Notes: generated from the sequence alone by a model not told the origin. A stretch of DNA of 64,000 bases from Streptomyces sp. R33 (GCF_041200175.1 NZ_CP165727.1:4042501-4106500), one strand, 5' to 3'. Positions 41,174-50,144 are shown, counted from the stretch's first letter. Numbers and translations are program-made.

Positions 41174-42727
41174 ATGCCCTCACGCCGTATAGCCGCAGCA
41201 ACCGCCGCCCTGGCCGCCGCGGCCCTCGTCTCCCCGCTGGTGCTCGCCGGGCCGGCCGGTGCCACCGGCAGCCCGCAGAGCGATGCCGCCCGGGGCGACG
41301 CCCTGGCCAGGAAGCTGGTCAAGGACTCGACCGGCAAAGGTGCCAACAACCACCTGAAGGTCTTCCAGTCCATCGCCGACTACAACAACGGCACCCGCGT
41401 GGCCGGTTCCAAGGGCCACGTGCAGTCCGCAAAGTACGTCGAGGCCGTGATGCGGGCGGCCGGCTACAAGGTCTCGAAGAACGAGTTCGAGTTCGTGTAC
41501 GTCGAGACCGTCGCCGAGACGCTGAAGGTCAACGGCGCGGGCGGGCGCGACGTCCCGATCAAGCTGATGACGTACACGGCGAGCGGCCCGGAGAACGGCG
41601 TGAAGGCGCAGATCGCCGTCGCCCCGGTGGACGCGGACGGTACGAACGGCTGTGAGCCGGGCGACTTCGCCGCGGGCGCCTTCACGGGCAAGATCGCGCT
41701 GGTCAAGCGCGGCGGCTGCACCTTCGCGACCAAGCAGGCCAACGCGGCCGCGGCCGGCGCGGTCGGCGCGATCATCTACAACAACACCGACGGCGCCCTC
41801 AACGGCACCCTGGGCGCGCCGGACGCGGGCAAGGTCCCGACGGGCGGCGTCACCCGGGCCGAGGGAGAGCGGCTCGCCGCCGAAGCCGCGGCGGGCCCGG
41901 TCGAGGTCACCCTCGACATCCGCGAGTTCCGGGAGAACCGCAAGACGTACAACGTCATCGCGGAGACGCAGGGTGGCGACGAGAACAACACCGTCTTCCT
42001 CGGCGCACACCTCGACTCGGTCGCGGCGGGCCCCGGCATCAACGACAACGGGTCCGGCTCGGCCGGCATCCTGCAGGTCGCGCAGCGCCTCGCGAGCAGC
42101 CAGAACAAGATCAAGAACAAGGTCAAGTTCGCCTGGTGGTCGGCGGAGGAGTTCGGCCTGCTCGGCTCCGAGGCGTACGTCGGCGGTCTGACGGACGCGC
42201 AGAAGAAGCAGATCAAGCTGTACTTGAACTTCGACATGATCGCCTCGCCGAACGCCGCGTACTTCGTCTACGACGGCGACGACTCGGACAAGGTCGGCGC
42301 GGGCCCGGGCCCGGAGGGCTCGGCGCAGCTCGAGAAGGGCATCACCGACTTCCTCGACGCGCAGAAGATCCCGCACGAGGGCTCGGACTTCACGGGCCGC
42401 TCGGACTACGGCCCGTTCATCGAGGCGGGCATCCCGTCCGGCGGTACGGACACCGGCGCCGAGGGGATCAAGACGGCGGCGCAGGCGGCGAAGTTCGGCG
42501 GGCAGGCGGGTGTCGCGTACGACGTGAACTACCACGGCAAGGGCGACGACATCACGAACATCAACCAGAAGGCGCTGGACATCAACGTGGACGTGATCGC
42601 TAACGCGGTCGGTCACTACGCCTTCGACCTGGCCCCGCTGACGCAGCCGGTCACCTCGGCGCCGACCACCGGCGGCAGCACCGGCGGCGGCCTCCGCCCG
42701 GGCCACGACCACGAAGCCACCGAGTAG
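41174..42727 (+). CDS. Secreted M28 aminopeptidase with PA domain
   Basis: A 517-aa exported zinc aminopeptidase. A signal peptide (about 1-31, ending AGPAGATG) precedes a catalytic M28 domain with an inserted PA domain (about 130-225, GCEPGDFAAGAFTGKIALVKRGGCTFATKQANAAAAGAVG). The zinc ligands sit in GAHLDSVAAGPGINDNGSGSA (His, then Asp), SAEEFGLLGSEAY (catalytic Glu and ligand Glu), NFDMIASPN (Asp) and the late VNYHGKGDD (His). The Ser/Gly/His-rich C-terminal tail is unusual. The ATG at 41174 matches the signal peptide; a longer frame upstream lacks one. The preceding 200 bp are AT-rich with a TATACC hexamer at 41093. Confidence 0.94.
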   Translation: MPSRRIAAATAALAAAALVSPLVLAGPAGATGSPQSDAARGDALARKLVKDSTGKGANNHLKVFQSIADYNNGTRVAGSKGHVQSAKYVEAVMRAAGYKVSKNEFEFVYVETVAETLKVNGAGGRDVPIKLMTYTASGPENGVKAQIAVAPVDADGTNGCEPGDFAAGAFTGKIALVKRGGCTFATKQANAAAAGAVGAIIYNNTDGALNGTLGAPDAGKVPTGGVTRAEGERLAAEAAAGPVEVTLDIREFRENRKTYNVIAETQGGDENNTVFLGAHLDSVAAGPGINDNGSGSAGILQVAQRLASSQNKIKNKVKFAWWSAEEFGLLGSEAYVGGLTDAQKKQIKLYLNFDMIASPNAAYFVYDGDDSDKVGAGPGPEGSAQLEKGITDFLDAQKIPHEGSDFTGRSDYGPFIEAGIPSGGTDTGAEGIKTAAQAAKFGGQAGVAYDVNYHGKGDDITNINQKALDINVDVIANAVGHYAFDLAPLTQPVTSAPTTGGSTGGGLRPGHDHEATE

Positions 42728-42735
42728 GCACTCCG

Positions 42736-42771
42736 GGGCTCCGCCCCAGACCCCGGTCTGGGGCGGAGCCC
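42736..42771. terminator. Bidirectional terminator after the M28 peptidase gene
   Basis: GGGCTCCGCCCCAGACC (42736-42752) pairs perfectly with GGTCTGGGGCGGAGCCC (42755-42771), a 17-bp stem with a two-base gap. It lies in the convergent gap between the peptidase and methyltransferase genes. This sequence type recurs as a terminator in many Streptomyces genomes. Confidence 0.9.
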
Positions 42772-42822
42772 GGTGAACGGGAGAGGAGCGGGTAGGGACG
42801 GCCCCGCGCAGCGGACCCGGGG

Positions 42823-43812
42823 TCAGACCGGCCAGGGGGCGACCCCGACCGGCTGGATCAGCCAGGCGAAGTCGCCCAGCCCGCCGCGGGCGGTGAGTTC
42901 CGCCGCCTCGCCGGCGGAGGCGAGGGCCCGGACGTACCCCGCCGGGTCCGTGGAGGCCATCGCCAGCGGGGGGCGGGCCCCCGAAACCCCGAGAAGGCCC
43001 AGGGCCTCGCGCTGCGAAACCAGCACCGCCCCCTCCCCCGCGCACGCGTCCATGGCCACGTGAGCCGTCACATCGCACGTACCGTCCGGCACCGCCGCGA
43101 CCTCCCGCCCCCCGCGGAAGCCCGTCAGGGTGCCGTACGGGGGCCGGGCGTCCAGGACGTGCGCGTAGTCCACGGCCACCGCCAGGCCCCGCTCCACCGA
43201 GCGGACGGCAACCGCCCACGCCTCGTCCCGCGGCCGCCCGATCTCCGCCCGGCCGGGCCCCGGCCACCACCGCTCCAGCCACGCCCGGTCCGCGCCGGAC
43301 ACCGCCGGCCCGCGGCTCTCCGTACCGTCCCGGTCGACCAGTACGTAGTGCCCGTCCTCCGCCACGTCCAGCGGTACGTTGTCCAGCCACTCGTTCGCGA
43401 ACAGCAGGCCCCGCGTCCCCGCGGGCGGCTCCGCCACCCACTCGATCCGCGGATCGAGCCCGTCCGGCCGCTCCGCCCGCTCCACCGCCCAGGCCCGCAC
43501 CCGCGCCGCGACCTCCGCCGGGAGCGCGCCCAGCACGCCGGTCAGCAGCTCCCCCCGCCCCGCCCCGACGTCGACCAGGTCCAGCCCCTGCGGATGCCCG
43601 AGCTCGGCGTCCACCCGCTGCAGCAGGCGCGCCACCGCCCCCGCGTACAGCGGCGAGGCGTGCACGGAGGTGCGGAAGTGCCCGGCCGGACCCGGCCCGC
43701 CCGGCCGTACGTAGAACCCGTCCGGCCCGTACAGCGCGGCCTCCATCGCCGTCCGCCACCGGGCCGGAACCGGAACCGGAACTGGATCTGCGACTTCTCC
43801 CTGAGTGCTCAT
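42823..43812 (-). CDS. SAM-dependent methyltransferase, MidA/NDUFAF7-like
   Basis: A 329-aa class I methyltransferase of the DUF185/NDUFAF7 type. Visible parts are the N-terminal MEAALYGPDGFYVR, motif I LVDVGAGRGELLTGVL, and FANEWLDNVPLDVAEDG in the position that binds substrate in MidA. In mitochondria the relative methylates an arginine in complex I subunit NDUFS2, the NuoD homologue; an orphan nuoD lies 4 kb away, which is suggestive only. The start may be the ATG at 43812 or a GTG nine codons earlier (43839); neither has an ideal ribosome site. It is divergent from the histidine kinase gene. Confidence 0.85.
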   Translation of the reverse strand: MSTQGEVADPVPVPVPARWRTAMEAALYGPDGFYVRPGGPGPAGHFRTSVHASPLYAGAVARLLQRVDAELGHPQGLDLVDVGAGRGELLTGVLGALPAEVAARVRAWAVERAERPDGLDPRIEWVAEPPAGTRGLLFANEWLDNVPLDVAEDGHYVLVDRDGTESRGPAVSGADRAWLERWWPGPGRAEIGRPRDEAWAVAVRSVERGLAVAVDYAHVLDARPPYGTLTGFRGGREVAAVPDGTCDVTAHVAMDACAGEGAVLVSQREALGLLGVSGARPPLAMASTDPAGYVRALASAGEAAELTARGGLGDFAWLIQPVGVAPWPV

Positions 43813-43919
43813 CCCCGAAAGGTTAAGCTCGGCCTCCACCTTGGGGAGTACACCTCCGTCACACGGATCGCACCTGTGGTTGACTCCAGCACCTATCTCC
43901 TTTGCCTACTCTGGGTTAC

Positions 43920-45122
43920 GTGCAGCGCCTCTACGACTTCCTCCGCAGACACCCGACGGGCGTCGACAGCTTCTGGGCTGTCCTCCTCGTCGGGCTAGGG
44001 ATGCTGCAAGTCGCCGAAGACAGCTTCAGCAGCACCACCGCGCGGCTGATCGCCGTTCCCTCGGTGCTCGCGATGGGCGTCGTCGTGGCCCTGCGCCGCA
44101 GGTGGACGCTGCCGATGTTCTGGCTCGCCGTCGGCACCGGCGTCTACAAGCTGGTCACCCACACCGAGGTGATCAACTCCGATCTCGCGATGCTGATCAT
44201 CCTGTACACGGTCGCGGCCTCGGCCGAGATCTCGCGCCGGATGTCCCGTACCGCGCTCGGGATCGGATTCCTCGCCTCCCCCCTCTACGCCTTGCGCTTC
44301 CAGGTGGACAAGGGCAACACCCGCGACGACTTCCTCTTCACGCTCTTCGCCATCGTCCCGTTCGCCCTCGCCTGGGTGCTCGGCGACTCCCTGCGCACCC
44401 GCCGGGCGTACTACGCCCAGCTCGTCGAGCGGAACCAGCGGCTGGAGAAGGAGCGCGAGGCCCAGGCCAAGGTGGCCGTGGCCGCCGAGCGCGCGCGGAT
44501 CGCCCGCGAGCTGCACGACGTCGTCGCGCACAACGTCTCCGTGATGGTGGTCCAGGCGGACGGCGCCGCGTACGTCATGGACGTGGCCCCCGATCAGGCC
44601 AAGGAGGCCCTGCAGACGATCTCCGGCACCGGCCGCCAGGCCCTGGCCGAGATGCGCCGCCTGCTCGGCGTCCTGCGCACCGGGGAGCCCCAGGAGTCCG
44701 AGGACTACGTGCCCCAGCCGGACGTCGAGCAGATCGAGGTCCTGGTCGAGCAGGTACGGGCGTCCGGGCTCACGGTGGACTTCGAGGTCGAGGGCGCACC
44801 GCGCCGGCTGCCCAGCGGCGTCGAGCTCACCGCGTACCGGATCGTGCAGGAAGCACTGACGAACACCCGCAAGCACGGCGGCCCGGATGCCACGGCGAGC
44901 GTCCGGCTGGTCTACTTCGACGACGGGCTCGGCCTGCTGGTCGAGGACGACGGCCGGGGCGCGGCCCACGAGCTGTACGAGGACGGCGGCGCCGACGGCG
45001 CCGGGCACGGGCTGATCGGCATGCGCGAGCGGATCGGCATGGTCGGCGGCACCCTGGACGCGGGCCCGCGGCCCGGTGGCGGCTTCCGGATCAGCGCACT
45101 GCTCCCGCTCAAGACGAGATGA
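43920..45122 (+). CDS. NarL-type sensor histidine kinase
   Basis: A 400-aa membrane kinase. The N-terminal ~150 residues hold about five membrane helices (WAVLLVGLGMLQVA, LAMLIILYTVAASAEIS, LFAIVPFALAWVLGDSL). A coiled coil (VERNQRLEKEREAQAKVAVAAE) leads to the HisKA_3 domain with the phospho-acceptor His199 in RIARELHDVVAHNVSVMVVQ, then a HATPase domain (VELTAYRIVQEALTNTRKHGG, LVEDDGRG, GHGLIGMRERIGMVGG). I place the start at the GTG at 43920; a TTG six codons upstream (43902) is an alternative. The regulator gene follows after 17 nt. Confidence 0.93.
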   Translation: MQRLYDFLRRHPTGVDSFWAVLLVGLGMLQVAEDSFSSTTARLIAVPSVLAMGVVVALRRRWTLPMFWLAVGTGVYKLVTHTEVINSDLAMLIILYTVAASAEISRRMSRTALGIGFLASPLYALRFQVDKGNTRDDFLFTLFAIVPFALAWVLGDSLRTRRAYYAQLVERNQRLEKEREAQAKVAVAAERARIARELHDVVAHNVSVMVVQADGAAYVMDVAPDQAKEALQTISGTGRQALAEMRRLLGVLRTGEPQESEDYVPQPDVEQIEVLVEQVRASGLTVDFEVEGAPRRLPSGVELTAYRIVQEALTNTRKHGGPDATASVRLVYFDDGLGLLVEDDGRGAAHELYEDGGADGAGHGLIGMRERIGMVGGTLDAGPRPGGGFRISALLPLKTR

Positions 45123-45139
45123 CGAGGTCGAGGTAACTG

Positions 45140-45808
45140 ATGTCCATCCGAGTGATGCTGGTCGACGACCAGGTGCTGCTGCGCACGGGCTTCCGGATGG
45201 TGCTCGCCGCCCAGCCGGACATGGAGGTCGTCGCCGAGGCCGGCGACGGCCTGGAGGCGCTGGAGGTGCTGCGCTCCACGAAGGTGGACGTGGTGCTGAT
45301 GGACGTCCGGATGCCGAAGCTCGACGGGGTCGAGGCCACGCGCCGGATCTGCGAGCGCGACGAGCACCCCGACGTGATCATCCTGACCACCTTCGACCTG
45401 GACGAGTACGCCTTCTCGGGTCTGAAGGCGGGCGCGAGCGGGTTCATGCTGAAGGACGTGCCGCCGGCGGAGCTGCTGGCCGCGATCCGCTCGGTGCACA
45501 GCGGAGACGCGGTGGTGGCCCCGTCCACGACCCGGCGCCTGCTGGACCGCTTCGCGCCGATGCTCCCGACGACCACGCAGGAACCGCAGAACAAGGAGAT
45601 CGAGCGGCTGACGGAGCGCGAGCGCGAGGTCATGCTGCTGGTCGCCCAGGGCCTGTCGAACGGCGAGATCGCGGCCCGCCTGGTCCTGTCCGAGGCCACG
45701 GTGAAGACGCACGTGGGCCGCATCCTGACCAAGCTGAACCTGCGCGACCGCGTCCAGGTCGTGGTCCTCGCGTACGAGACGGGCCTGGTCCGCGCCGGCG
45801 GCGCCTGA
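45140..45808 (+). CDS. NarL/LuxR-family response regulator
   Basis: A 222-aa response regulator, partner of the kinase just upstream. The receiver domain has VDDQ, the phospho-acceptor Asp55 in VVLMDVRMPKLDG, and LKDVPP; the C-terminal LuxR helix-turn-helix is LTEREREVMLLVAQGLSNGEIAARLVLSEATVKTHVGRILTKLNLRDRVQ. The ATG has GAGGTAAC upstream. The convergent PH-domain gene ends 12 bp after its stop. The stimulus and targets of this pair are unknown. Confidence 0.95.
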   Translation: MSIRVMLVDDQVLLRTGFRMVLAAQPDMEVVAEAGDGLEALEVLRSTKVDVVLMDVRMPKLDGVEATRRICERDEHPDVIILTTFDLDEYAFSGLKAGASGFMLKDVPPAELLAAIRSVHSGDAVVAPSTTRRLLDRFAPMLPTTTQEPQNKEIERLTEREREVMLLVAQGLSNGEIAARLVLSEATVKTHVGRILTKLNLRDRVQVVVLAYETGLVRAGGA

Positions 45809-45820
45809 CGGCCCGGCGGG

Positions 45821-47161
45821 TCAGGTCATCCAGCGGTCCGGGCGGGCGTCCGCGCGGGAGGTGCGCGAGCGGGCCGCCTGGGCGTCCAGCAGGCCGGCGG
45901 CCTCGGCGGCCGGCCGCAGACGGGCCGTGACCGTGCCGTTCGCGCCGGTGTCCACATGGACGTCGGCCACGCCCCGGGCGCGCTCCCACGGGCCCTGGGT
46001 GAGCCGGACGCTCTGCACCTTGGCGTGCGGGACGATCTCCGTACGGCGGCACAGCAGCCCCTTGCGGGCGGCGAACACGTCCGCCGAGACGGCCAGTGCG
46101 TAGCCCTTCCACCACACCGGGACCACCCACCGCGCCCCGGTCCTCGGGGACCGGCCGAAGGCGAGGGCCGCGAGGTCCACACCCGGCAGCACCCGGGCGA
46201 CCACCGCCTGGGCGGCGGCCCGCGAGGCCACCGGGACCAGGACCTCGTTCTTCGAGCCGGCCACCGCCAGCTCCACCCGCACCCACTCCCGGCGCCGCCA
46301 CAGCAGGGGCTCCACGATCCGTACGGTCTGCACCCGCCCCGGCGGCACGGTCTCGTGGGCCCGGTCCAGCAGCCCGTGGTCCAGGCGCAGCCCGTCCGGG
46401 GACTCCGCGACCCGCCAGTCGAACTCGGCGAGGAAGCGCCCGGCCGTACCCGACCAGAGCCCGCCCAGCATCGGCAGCAGGGTGGCGATCGTCGCCCAGG
46501 GGTTCCCGCTGAACCACCACACGGCGACGGGGGCGATCAGCCCGGCGGCCAGCGCCGCCCACGCCGAGAGGGTGAGCAGCAGCGACACCGCCAGGTCCGC
46601 GGGGCGGACGCGCAGCAGCTCCTGCTGCGGGGCCTCGCCGAGCGCGACGGCCTCCGCGGGGGCGAAGCCGGCGGCCCGGGCCAGCAGCTCGGCGCGCAGC
46701 GCCACGGCCTCCCGCTCGTCGAGGAAGGCCAGCTCGTCCTTGTCCTCGGTGCCGATCACGTCGAGCCGCAGCTTGGCGACCCCGGCCACCCGGGCCAGCA
46801 GCGGCCGGGTCACGTCCACCGCCTGGATCCGGTCGAGCCGGATGTGCGCAGTGCGCCGGAAGAAGAGCCCGCTGCGGATACGCAGCTCGGTGTCGGTCAC
46901 CGCGTAGTGGGTGAACCACCAGCTCAAGAACCCGTACAGGCCGAACACCACGACCAGGCCGGCCAGGGTCAGGGCCCGCAGGCCGGCCGGCAGCCCGACC
47001 ACCCACCGCTCGACCTGCTCGCCCTGCTGGACGACGACGCCGACGGTCGCGGCGATCGGCACCCACGCCCGGCGCAGCGGCGTGAGCACGTGCAGCCGCC
47101 GCTCCACGGCGGCCGCGGACTCGCCAGACGCGGACTCGGCGGACGCCGATTCGGCGGTCAC
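45821..47161 (-). CDS. Bacterial PH-domain (bPH2) membrane protein, large subunit
   Basis: A 446-aa membrane protein of the YdbT type. Two pairs of membrane helices (about 30-85, ALTLAGLVVVFGLYGFLSWWF; about 185-235, VSLLLTLSAWAALAAGLIAPVAVWWF) are each followed by bPH2 domains (YAVTDTELRIRSGLFFRRTAHIRLDRIQAVDV; LDHGLLDRAHETVPPGRVQTVRIVEPLLWRR; and a third, GLLCRRTEIVPHAKVQSVRL). The function is unknown; in Bacillus such pairs are linked to resistance to membrane-active compounds. The GTG start overlaps the stop of the upstream partner gene (GTGA). Confidence 0.9.
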   Translation of the reverse strand: MTAESASAESASGESAAAVERRLHVLTPLRRAWVPIAATVGVVVQQGEQVERWVVGLPAGLRALTLAGLVVVFGLYGFLSWWFTHYAVTDTELRIRSGLFFRRTAHIRLDRIQAVDVTRPLLARVAGVAKLRLDVIGTEDKDELAFLDEREAVALRAELLARAAGFAPAEAVALGEAPQQELLRVRPADLAVSLLLTLSAWAALAAGLIAPVAVWWFSGNPWATIATLLPMLGGLWSGTAGRFLAEFDWRVAESPDGLRLDHGLLDRAHETVPPGRVQTVRIVEPLLWRRREWVRVELAVAGSKNEVLVPVASRAAAQAVVARVLPGVDLAALAFGRSPRTGARWVVPVWWKGYALAVSADVFAARKGLLCRRTEIVPHAKVQSVRLTQGPWERARGVADVHVDTGANGTVTARLRPAAEAAGLLDAQAARSRTSRADARPDRWMT

Positions 47162-47649
47162 AGGCCCGCCGACCTTGCCTCGCCGAGCTCCGTCAGCCGG
47201 TCCCGCAGCCGCTCCGCCTCGGCCGGGACCAGGCCCGGGATCTTGGCGTCCGTGGCCGCGGCCGCCGTGTGCAGCTGTACGGAGGCCAGCCCGAAGCGCC
47301 GCTCCAGCGGCCCCGAGGTCACCTCGACCAGCTGCATCCGCCCGTACGGGACCACGGTCTCCTCCCGCCACAGCACACCCCGGCTGATCAGCAGGTCGTC
47401 CGCGCGCTCCGCGTACCGCCAGGACCGCCAGTTGCGGCCGAGCAGCACCCAGCCCCAGGCCAGGCCCCCCAGCCAGAGCGCCCCCGCGGCCGCCCAGGCC
47501 GGGCCCGCCGTCAGCCCCAGCAGCAGGGCCGTCCCTGCCGCGAGCGGCACCGTCCAGATCACCAGCAGCAGCCGGCGCAGGCTGAGCAGCCCGCCCGGCA
47601 GCCCCACCCACGCGGGCCGGCTCGTTCCGCCCGCAGTCCCCGTTTCCAT
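47158..47649 (-). CDS. Bacterial PH-domain (bPH2) membrane protein, small subunit
   Basis: A 163-aa membrane protein of the YdbS type, with two membrane helices (about 24-68: LLLVIWTVPLAAGTALLLG and AAAGALWLGGLAWGWVLL) and one bPH2 domain (ADDLLISRGVLWREETVVPYGRMQLVEVTSGPLERRFGLASVQLHT). It is the first gene of a two-gene operon with the larger bPH2 protein, joined by a 4-nt overlap, and is divergent from nuoD with about 117 bp between. Confidence 0.9.
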   Translation of the reverse strand: METGTAGGTSRPAWVGLPGGLLSLRRLLLVIWTVPLAAGTALLLGLTAGPAWAAAGALWLGGLAWGWVLLGRNWRSWRYAERADDLLISRGVLWREETVVPYGRMQLVEVTSGPLERRFGLASVQLHTAAAATDAKIPGLVPAEAERLRDRLTELGEARSAGL

Positions 47650-47766
47650 GCGTTCAGCGTAGGGGGCGGCGCGTCGGCCGGGCCGGGCCCGCGGCGCCCG
47701 GCACCGCGCCTCGCCCCGATCCGACCTGGCCGACGCGCCACCCCCGGCGGCTGCGAGAATGCGGCC

Positions 47767-48909
47767 ATGACGGAGACCACGGTCGGCATCGGCGGCGCGG
47801 CGGAAAGCACCGACATGGTGCTCAACATCGGACCCCAGCACCCTTCCACGCACGGCGTGCTGCGCCTGCGCCTCGTCCTCGACGGCGAGCGGATCGTCAG
47901 CGCCGAGCCGGTCGTCGGCTATATGCACCGTGGCGCCGAGAAGCTCTTCGAGGCGCGCGACTACCGGCAGATCGTGATGCTCGCGAACCGCCACGACTGG
48001 CTGTCCGCGTTCTCCAACGAGCTCGGCGTGGTCATGGCGGTCGAGCGGATGCTCGGCATGGAGGTCCCCGAGCGGGCCGTGTGGATGCGGACCCTTCTCG
48101 CCGAGCTGAACCGGGTGCTGAACCACCTGATGTTCCTCGGGTCGTACCCGCTCGAACTGGGCGGAATCACCCCGATCTTCCATGCGTTCCGTGAGCGCGA
48201 GGAGCTCCAGGCCGTCATGGAGGAGATCTCCGGCGGCCGCATGCACTACATGTTCAACCGCGTCGGCGGCCTCAAGGAGGACCTCCCGGCCGGCTGGCTC
48301 GGCCGGGCGCGCGCGGCGATCGCCGACGTCCGCACCCGCATGGACGTGTACGACAAGCTCGTCCACGGCAACGAGATCTTCCGCGGCCGTACGCGCGGGG
48401 TCGGCGTGCTGTCCCCCGAGGCGGTGCACGCCTACGGGGTCTCCGGGCCCATCGCCCGCGCCTCCGGGGTCGACTTCGACCTGCGGCGCGACGAGCCGTA
48501 CCTGGCGTACGGGGAGCTCCAGGACGTCCTGAAGGTTGTCACCCGCACCGAGGGCGACTGCCTGGCCCGCTTCGAGTGCCTGCTGGACCAGACCCACAAC
48601 GCGCTCGACCTCGCGGTCGCATGCCTGGACCGGATGGCCGAGCTGCCGCCCGGGCCGATCAACCAGCGCCTCCCGAAGGTGCTGAAGGCGCCCGAGGGGG
48701 CGACGTACGCCTGGACCGAGAACCCCCTCGGCATCAACGGCTACTACCTCGTCTCCAAGGGAGAGAAGACCCCGTACCGGCTGAAGCTGCGCTCCGCCTC
48801 GTACAACAACATCCAGGCCCTGTCGGTGCTGCTGCCCGGCCAGCTGGTCGCGGACATGGTGGCGATCCTGGGCTCGCTGTTCTTCGTCGTGGGCGACATC
48901 GACAAGTGA
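47767..48909 (+). CDS. nuoD2: Orphan NADH-quinone oxidoreductase subunit D (NuoD2)
   Basis: A 380-aa homologue of the 49-kDa subunit of respiratory complex I. The quinone-site His loop GPQHPSTHGVLRLRL, VGYMHRGAEKLFE, LNRVLNHLMFLGSYPLELG and the C-terminal LRSASYNNIQALS are all conserved. In place of the Asp-Tyr pair that in NuoD/Nqo4 contacts the quinone headgroup (RxDY) it has RHDW, with Trp78. No other nuo gene is nearby, so this is a solo copy separate from the main 14-gene operon. It may be an alternative subunit or part of a hydrogenase-like or membrane complex; inference only. Confidence 0.92.
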   Translation: MTETTVGIGGAAESTDMVLNIGPQHPSTHGVLRLRLVLDGERIVSAEPVVGYMHRGAEKLFEARDYRQIVMLANRHDWLSAFSNELGVVMAVERMLGMEVPERAVWMRTLLAELNRVLNHLMFLGSYPLELGGITPIFHAFREREELQAVMEEISGGRMHYMFNRVGGLKEDLPAGWLGRARAAIADVRTRMDVYDKLVHGNEIFRGRTRGVGVLSPEAVHAYGVSGPIARASGVDFDLRRDEPYLAYGELQDVLKVVTRTEGDCLARFECLLDQTHNALDLAVACLDRMAELPPGPINQRLPKVLKAPEGATYAWTENPLGINGYYLVSKGEKTPYRLKLRSASYNNIQALSVLLPGQLVADMVAILGSLFFVVGDIDK

Positions 48910-48920
48910 CAAGTCGCGGG

Positions 48921-48946
48921 AACTCCCGTGATGGCGCGGGAGTTTT
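48921..48946 (+). terminator. Intrinsic terminator of nuoD2
   Basis: AACTCCCG (48921-48928) pairs with CGGGAGTT (48937-48944), followed by TTC with four T in a row from 48943. It lies 12 nt after the nuoD2 stop. Confidence 0.85.
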
Positions 48947-48963
48947 CTGCTTAGGGTGCGGGG

Positions 48964-49848
48964 ATGACCCCTGGCGTACACGACGGCTACCTGCGGCGGC
49001 TCGGCTTCCCGCAGCCGCCCGAGCCCACCGTGCAGGCGCTCTTCGCGCTCCAGCGCGCCCACCTCGAGCGCATCCCGTACGAGAACCTCGACATCCAGCT
49101 CGGCCGGGCGCCCGGCATCGACCCCGAGCTGTCCGCACGCCGCTTCGCGGCCGGGCGCGGCGGGTACTGCTTCCACCTCAACGGCGCCTTCGCGCTGCTC
49201 CTGGAGTCCCTCGGCTTCGAGGTGACCCGGCACCTCGCGGGCGTCCTCGGGGCGGCGGAGCGCGAGCGCCGCGACGTCAGCGGCGACCACCTCGCGCTGA
49301 CCGTCCGGGTCGGCGGCGAGGAGTACTTCGTCGACGCCGGCCTCGGGGACGGCCCGTACGAGCCGCTGCCGCTGCGCGCCGGCCTGCACCGGCAGGGGGA
49401 GTTCACGTACGGGCTGGGCCCGCTGGAGGGGGACGCAAGCGGCTGGAGGTACGTCAACGAGGCGAGCCCCTGCCCGGTGGTCAACATCCTCTCGGCTCCG
49501 GCGGCGACGGCCGATTTCGAGGCCACGCACGTACGGCTGTCGACCGCCCCGGACTCGGGTTTCGTACGGACCCTTGCGCTGCTGCGGCGCGACGCGCACG
49601 GGGTCGACGCGCTGCGGGGGCGGGTGCTGAGCCGGATCGATCCCGTGAAGGGGGCGAGCGAGCGGATCCTGGACACGCCCGGGGAGTTCTGGGCGGTGGT
49701 GGGCGGGCTCTTCGAGCGGCAGCTCGACGATCTGACGGCGGCGGACCGGGCGGAGCTGTGGGACCGGGTGTGCGCGGCCCACGAGAAGTGGCTGGCCGAC
49801 CGGGCGGAGGCGGGTACGGCTGCCCGGGGCGCGGGGTCCGGCAGCTGA
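48964..49848 (+). CDS. Arylamine N-acetyltransferase
   Basis: A 294-aa NAT enzyme that transfers acetyl from acetyl-CoA to arylamines and hydrazines; in actinomycetes relatives also form amides in antibiotic pathways. The catalytic triad is visible: Cys69 in GRGGYCFHLNGAF, His in SGDHLALTV and Asp in YFVDAGLGDGPYEPLPL. The N-terminal PYENLDIQLGR motif is typical. The ATG is preceded by GTGCGGGG. It follows the nuoD2 terminator and has its own short leader. Length is standard for bacterial NATs. Confidence 0.94.
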   Translation: MTPGVHDGYLRRLGFPQPPEPTVQALFALQRAHLERIPYENLDIQLGRAPGIDPELSARRFAAGRGGYCFHLNGAFALLLESLGFEVTRHLAGVLGAAERERRDVSGDHLALTVRVGGEEYFVDAGLGDGPYEPLPLRAGLHRQGEFTYGLGPLEGDASGWRYVNEASPCPVVNILSAPAATADFEATHVRLSTAPDSGFVRTLALLRRDAHGVDALRGRVLSRIDPVKGASERILDTPGEFWAVVGGLFERQLDDLTAADRAELWDRVCAAHEKWLADRAEAGTAARGAGSGS

Positions 49849-49928
49849 CGGCAGCTGACGGCGGAGCCGGTGGCGGCGTCGGCGACGGTGCAGATGTCGA
49901 TGTCGGTGCGGGAGTGCAGACTTGGGGC

Positions 49929-50144
49929 ATGTCCCACTCCCCCAGACGGGCCTGCCCCGCATGCGGGCGCGACTGCGCCGTGACCGCCGGCCGGATCGCC
50001 CGCCACGACCCTCCCGCCGGGCGGGGCCGCGGCGACCTGGTGTCCTGCCCCGGATCCCGGGCGCGGGTGGTGCTCGGCGCGTCGGCGCCGACGCTGGACG
50101 GCTTCGTCCTGTCGGAACTGCCGGGTCAACTGCCGCTGTTCTGA
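49929..50144 (+). CDS. Small CxxC protein
   Basis: A 71-aa hypothetical protein beginning with a zinc-ribbon-like segment (ACPACGRDCAV, with a further Cys in LVSCPGSR), then ARVVLGASAPTLDGFVLSEL. The ATG has GGGG upstream and codon bias is genome-like. No family is recognised. It lies alone between the arylamine N-acetyltransferase gene and the two-helix membrane protein gene. Confidence 0.65.
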   Translation: MSHSPRRACPACGRDCAVTAGRIARHDPPAGRGRGDLVSCPGSRARVVLGASAPTLDGFVLSELPGQLPLF

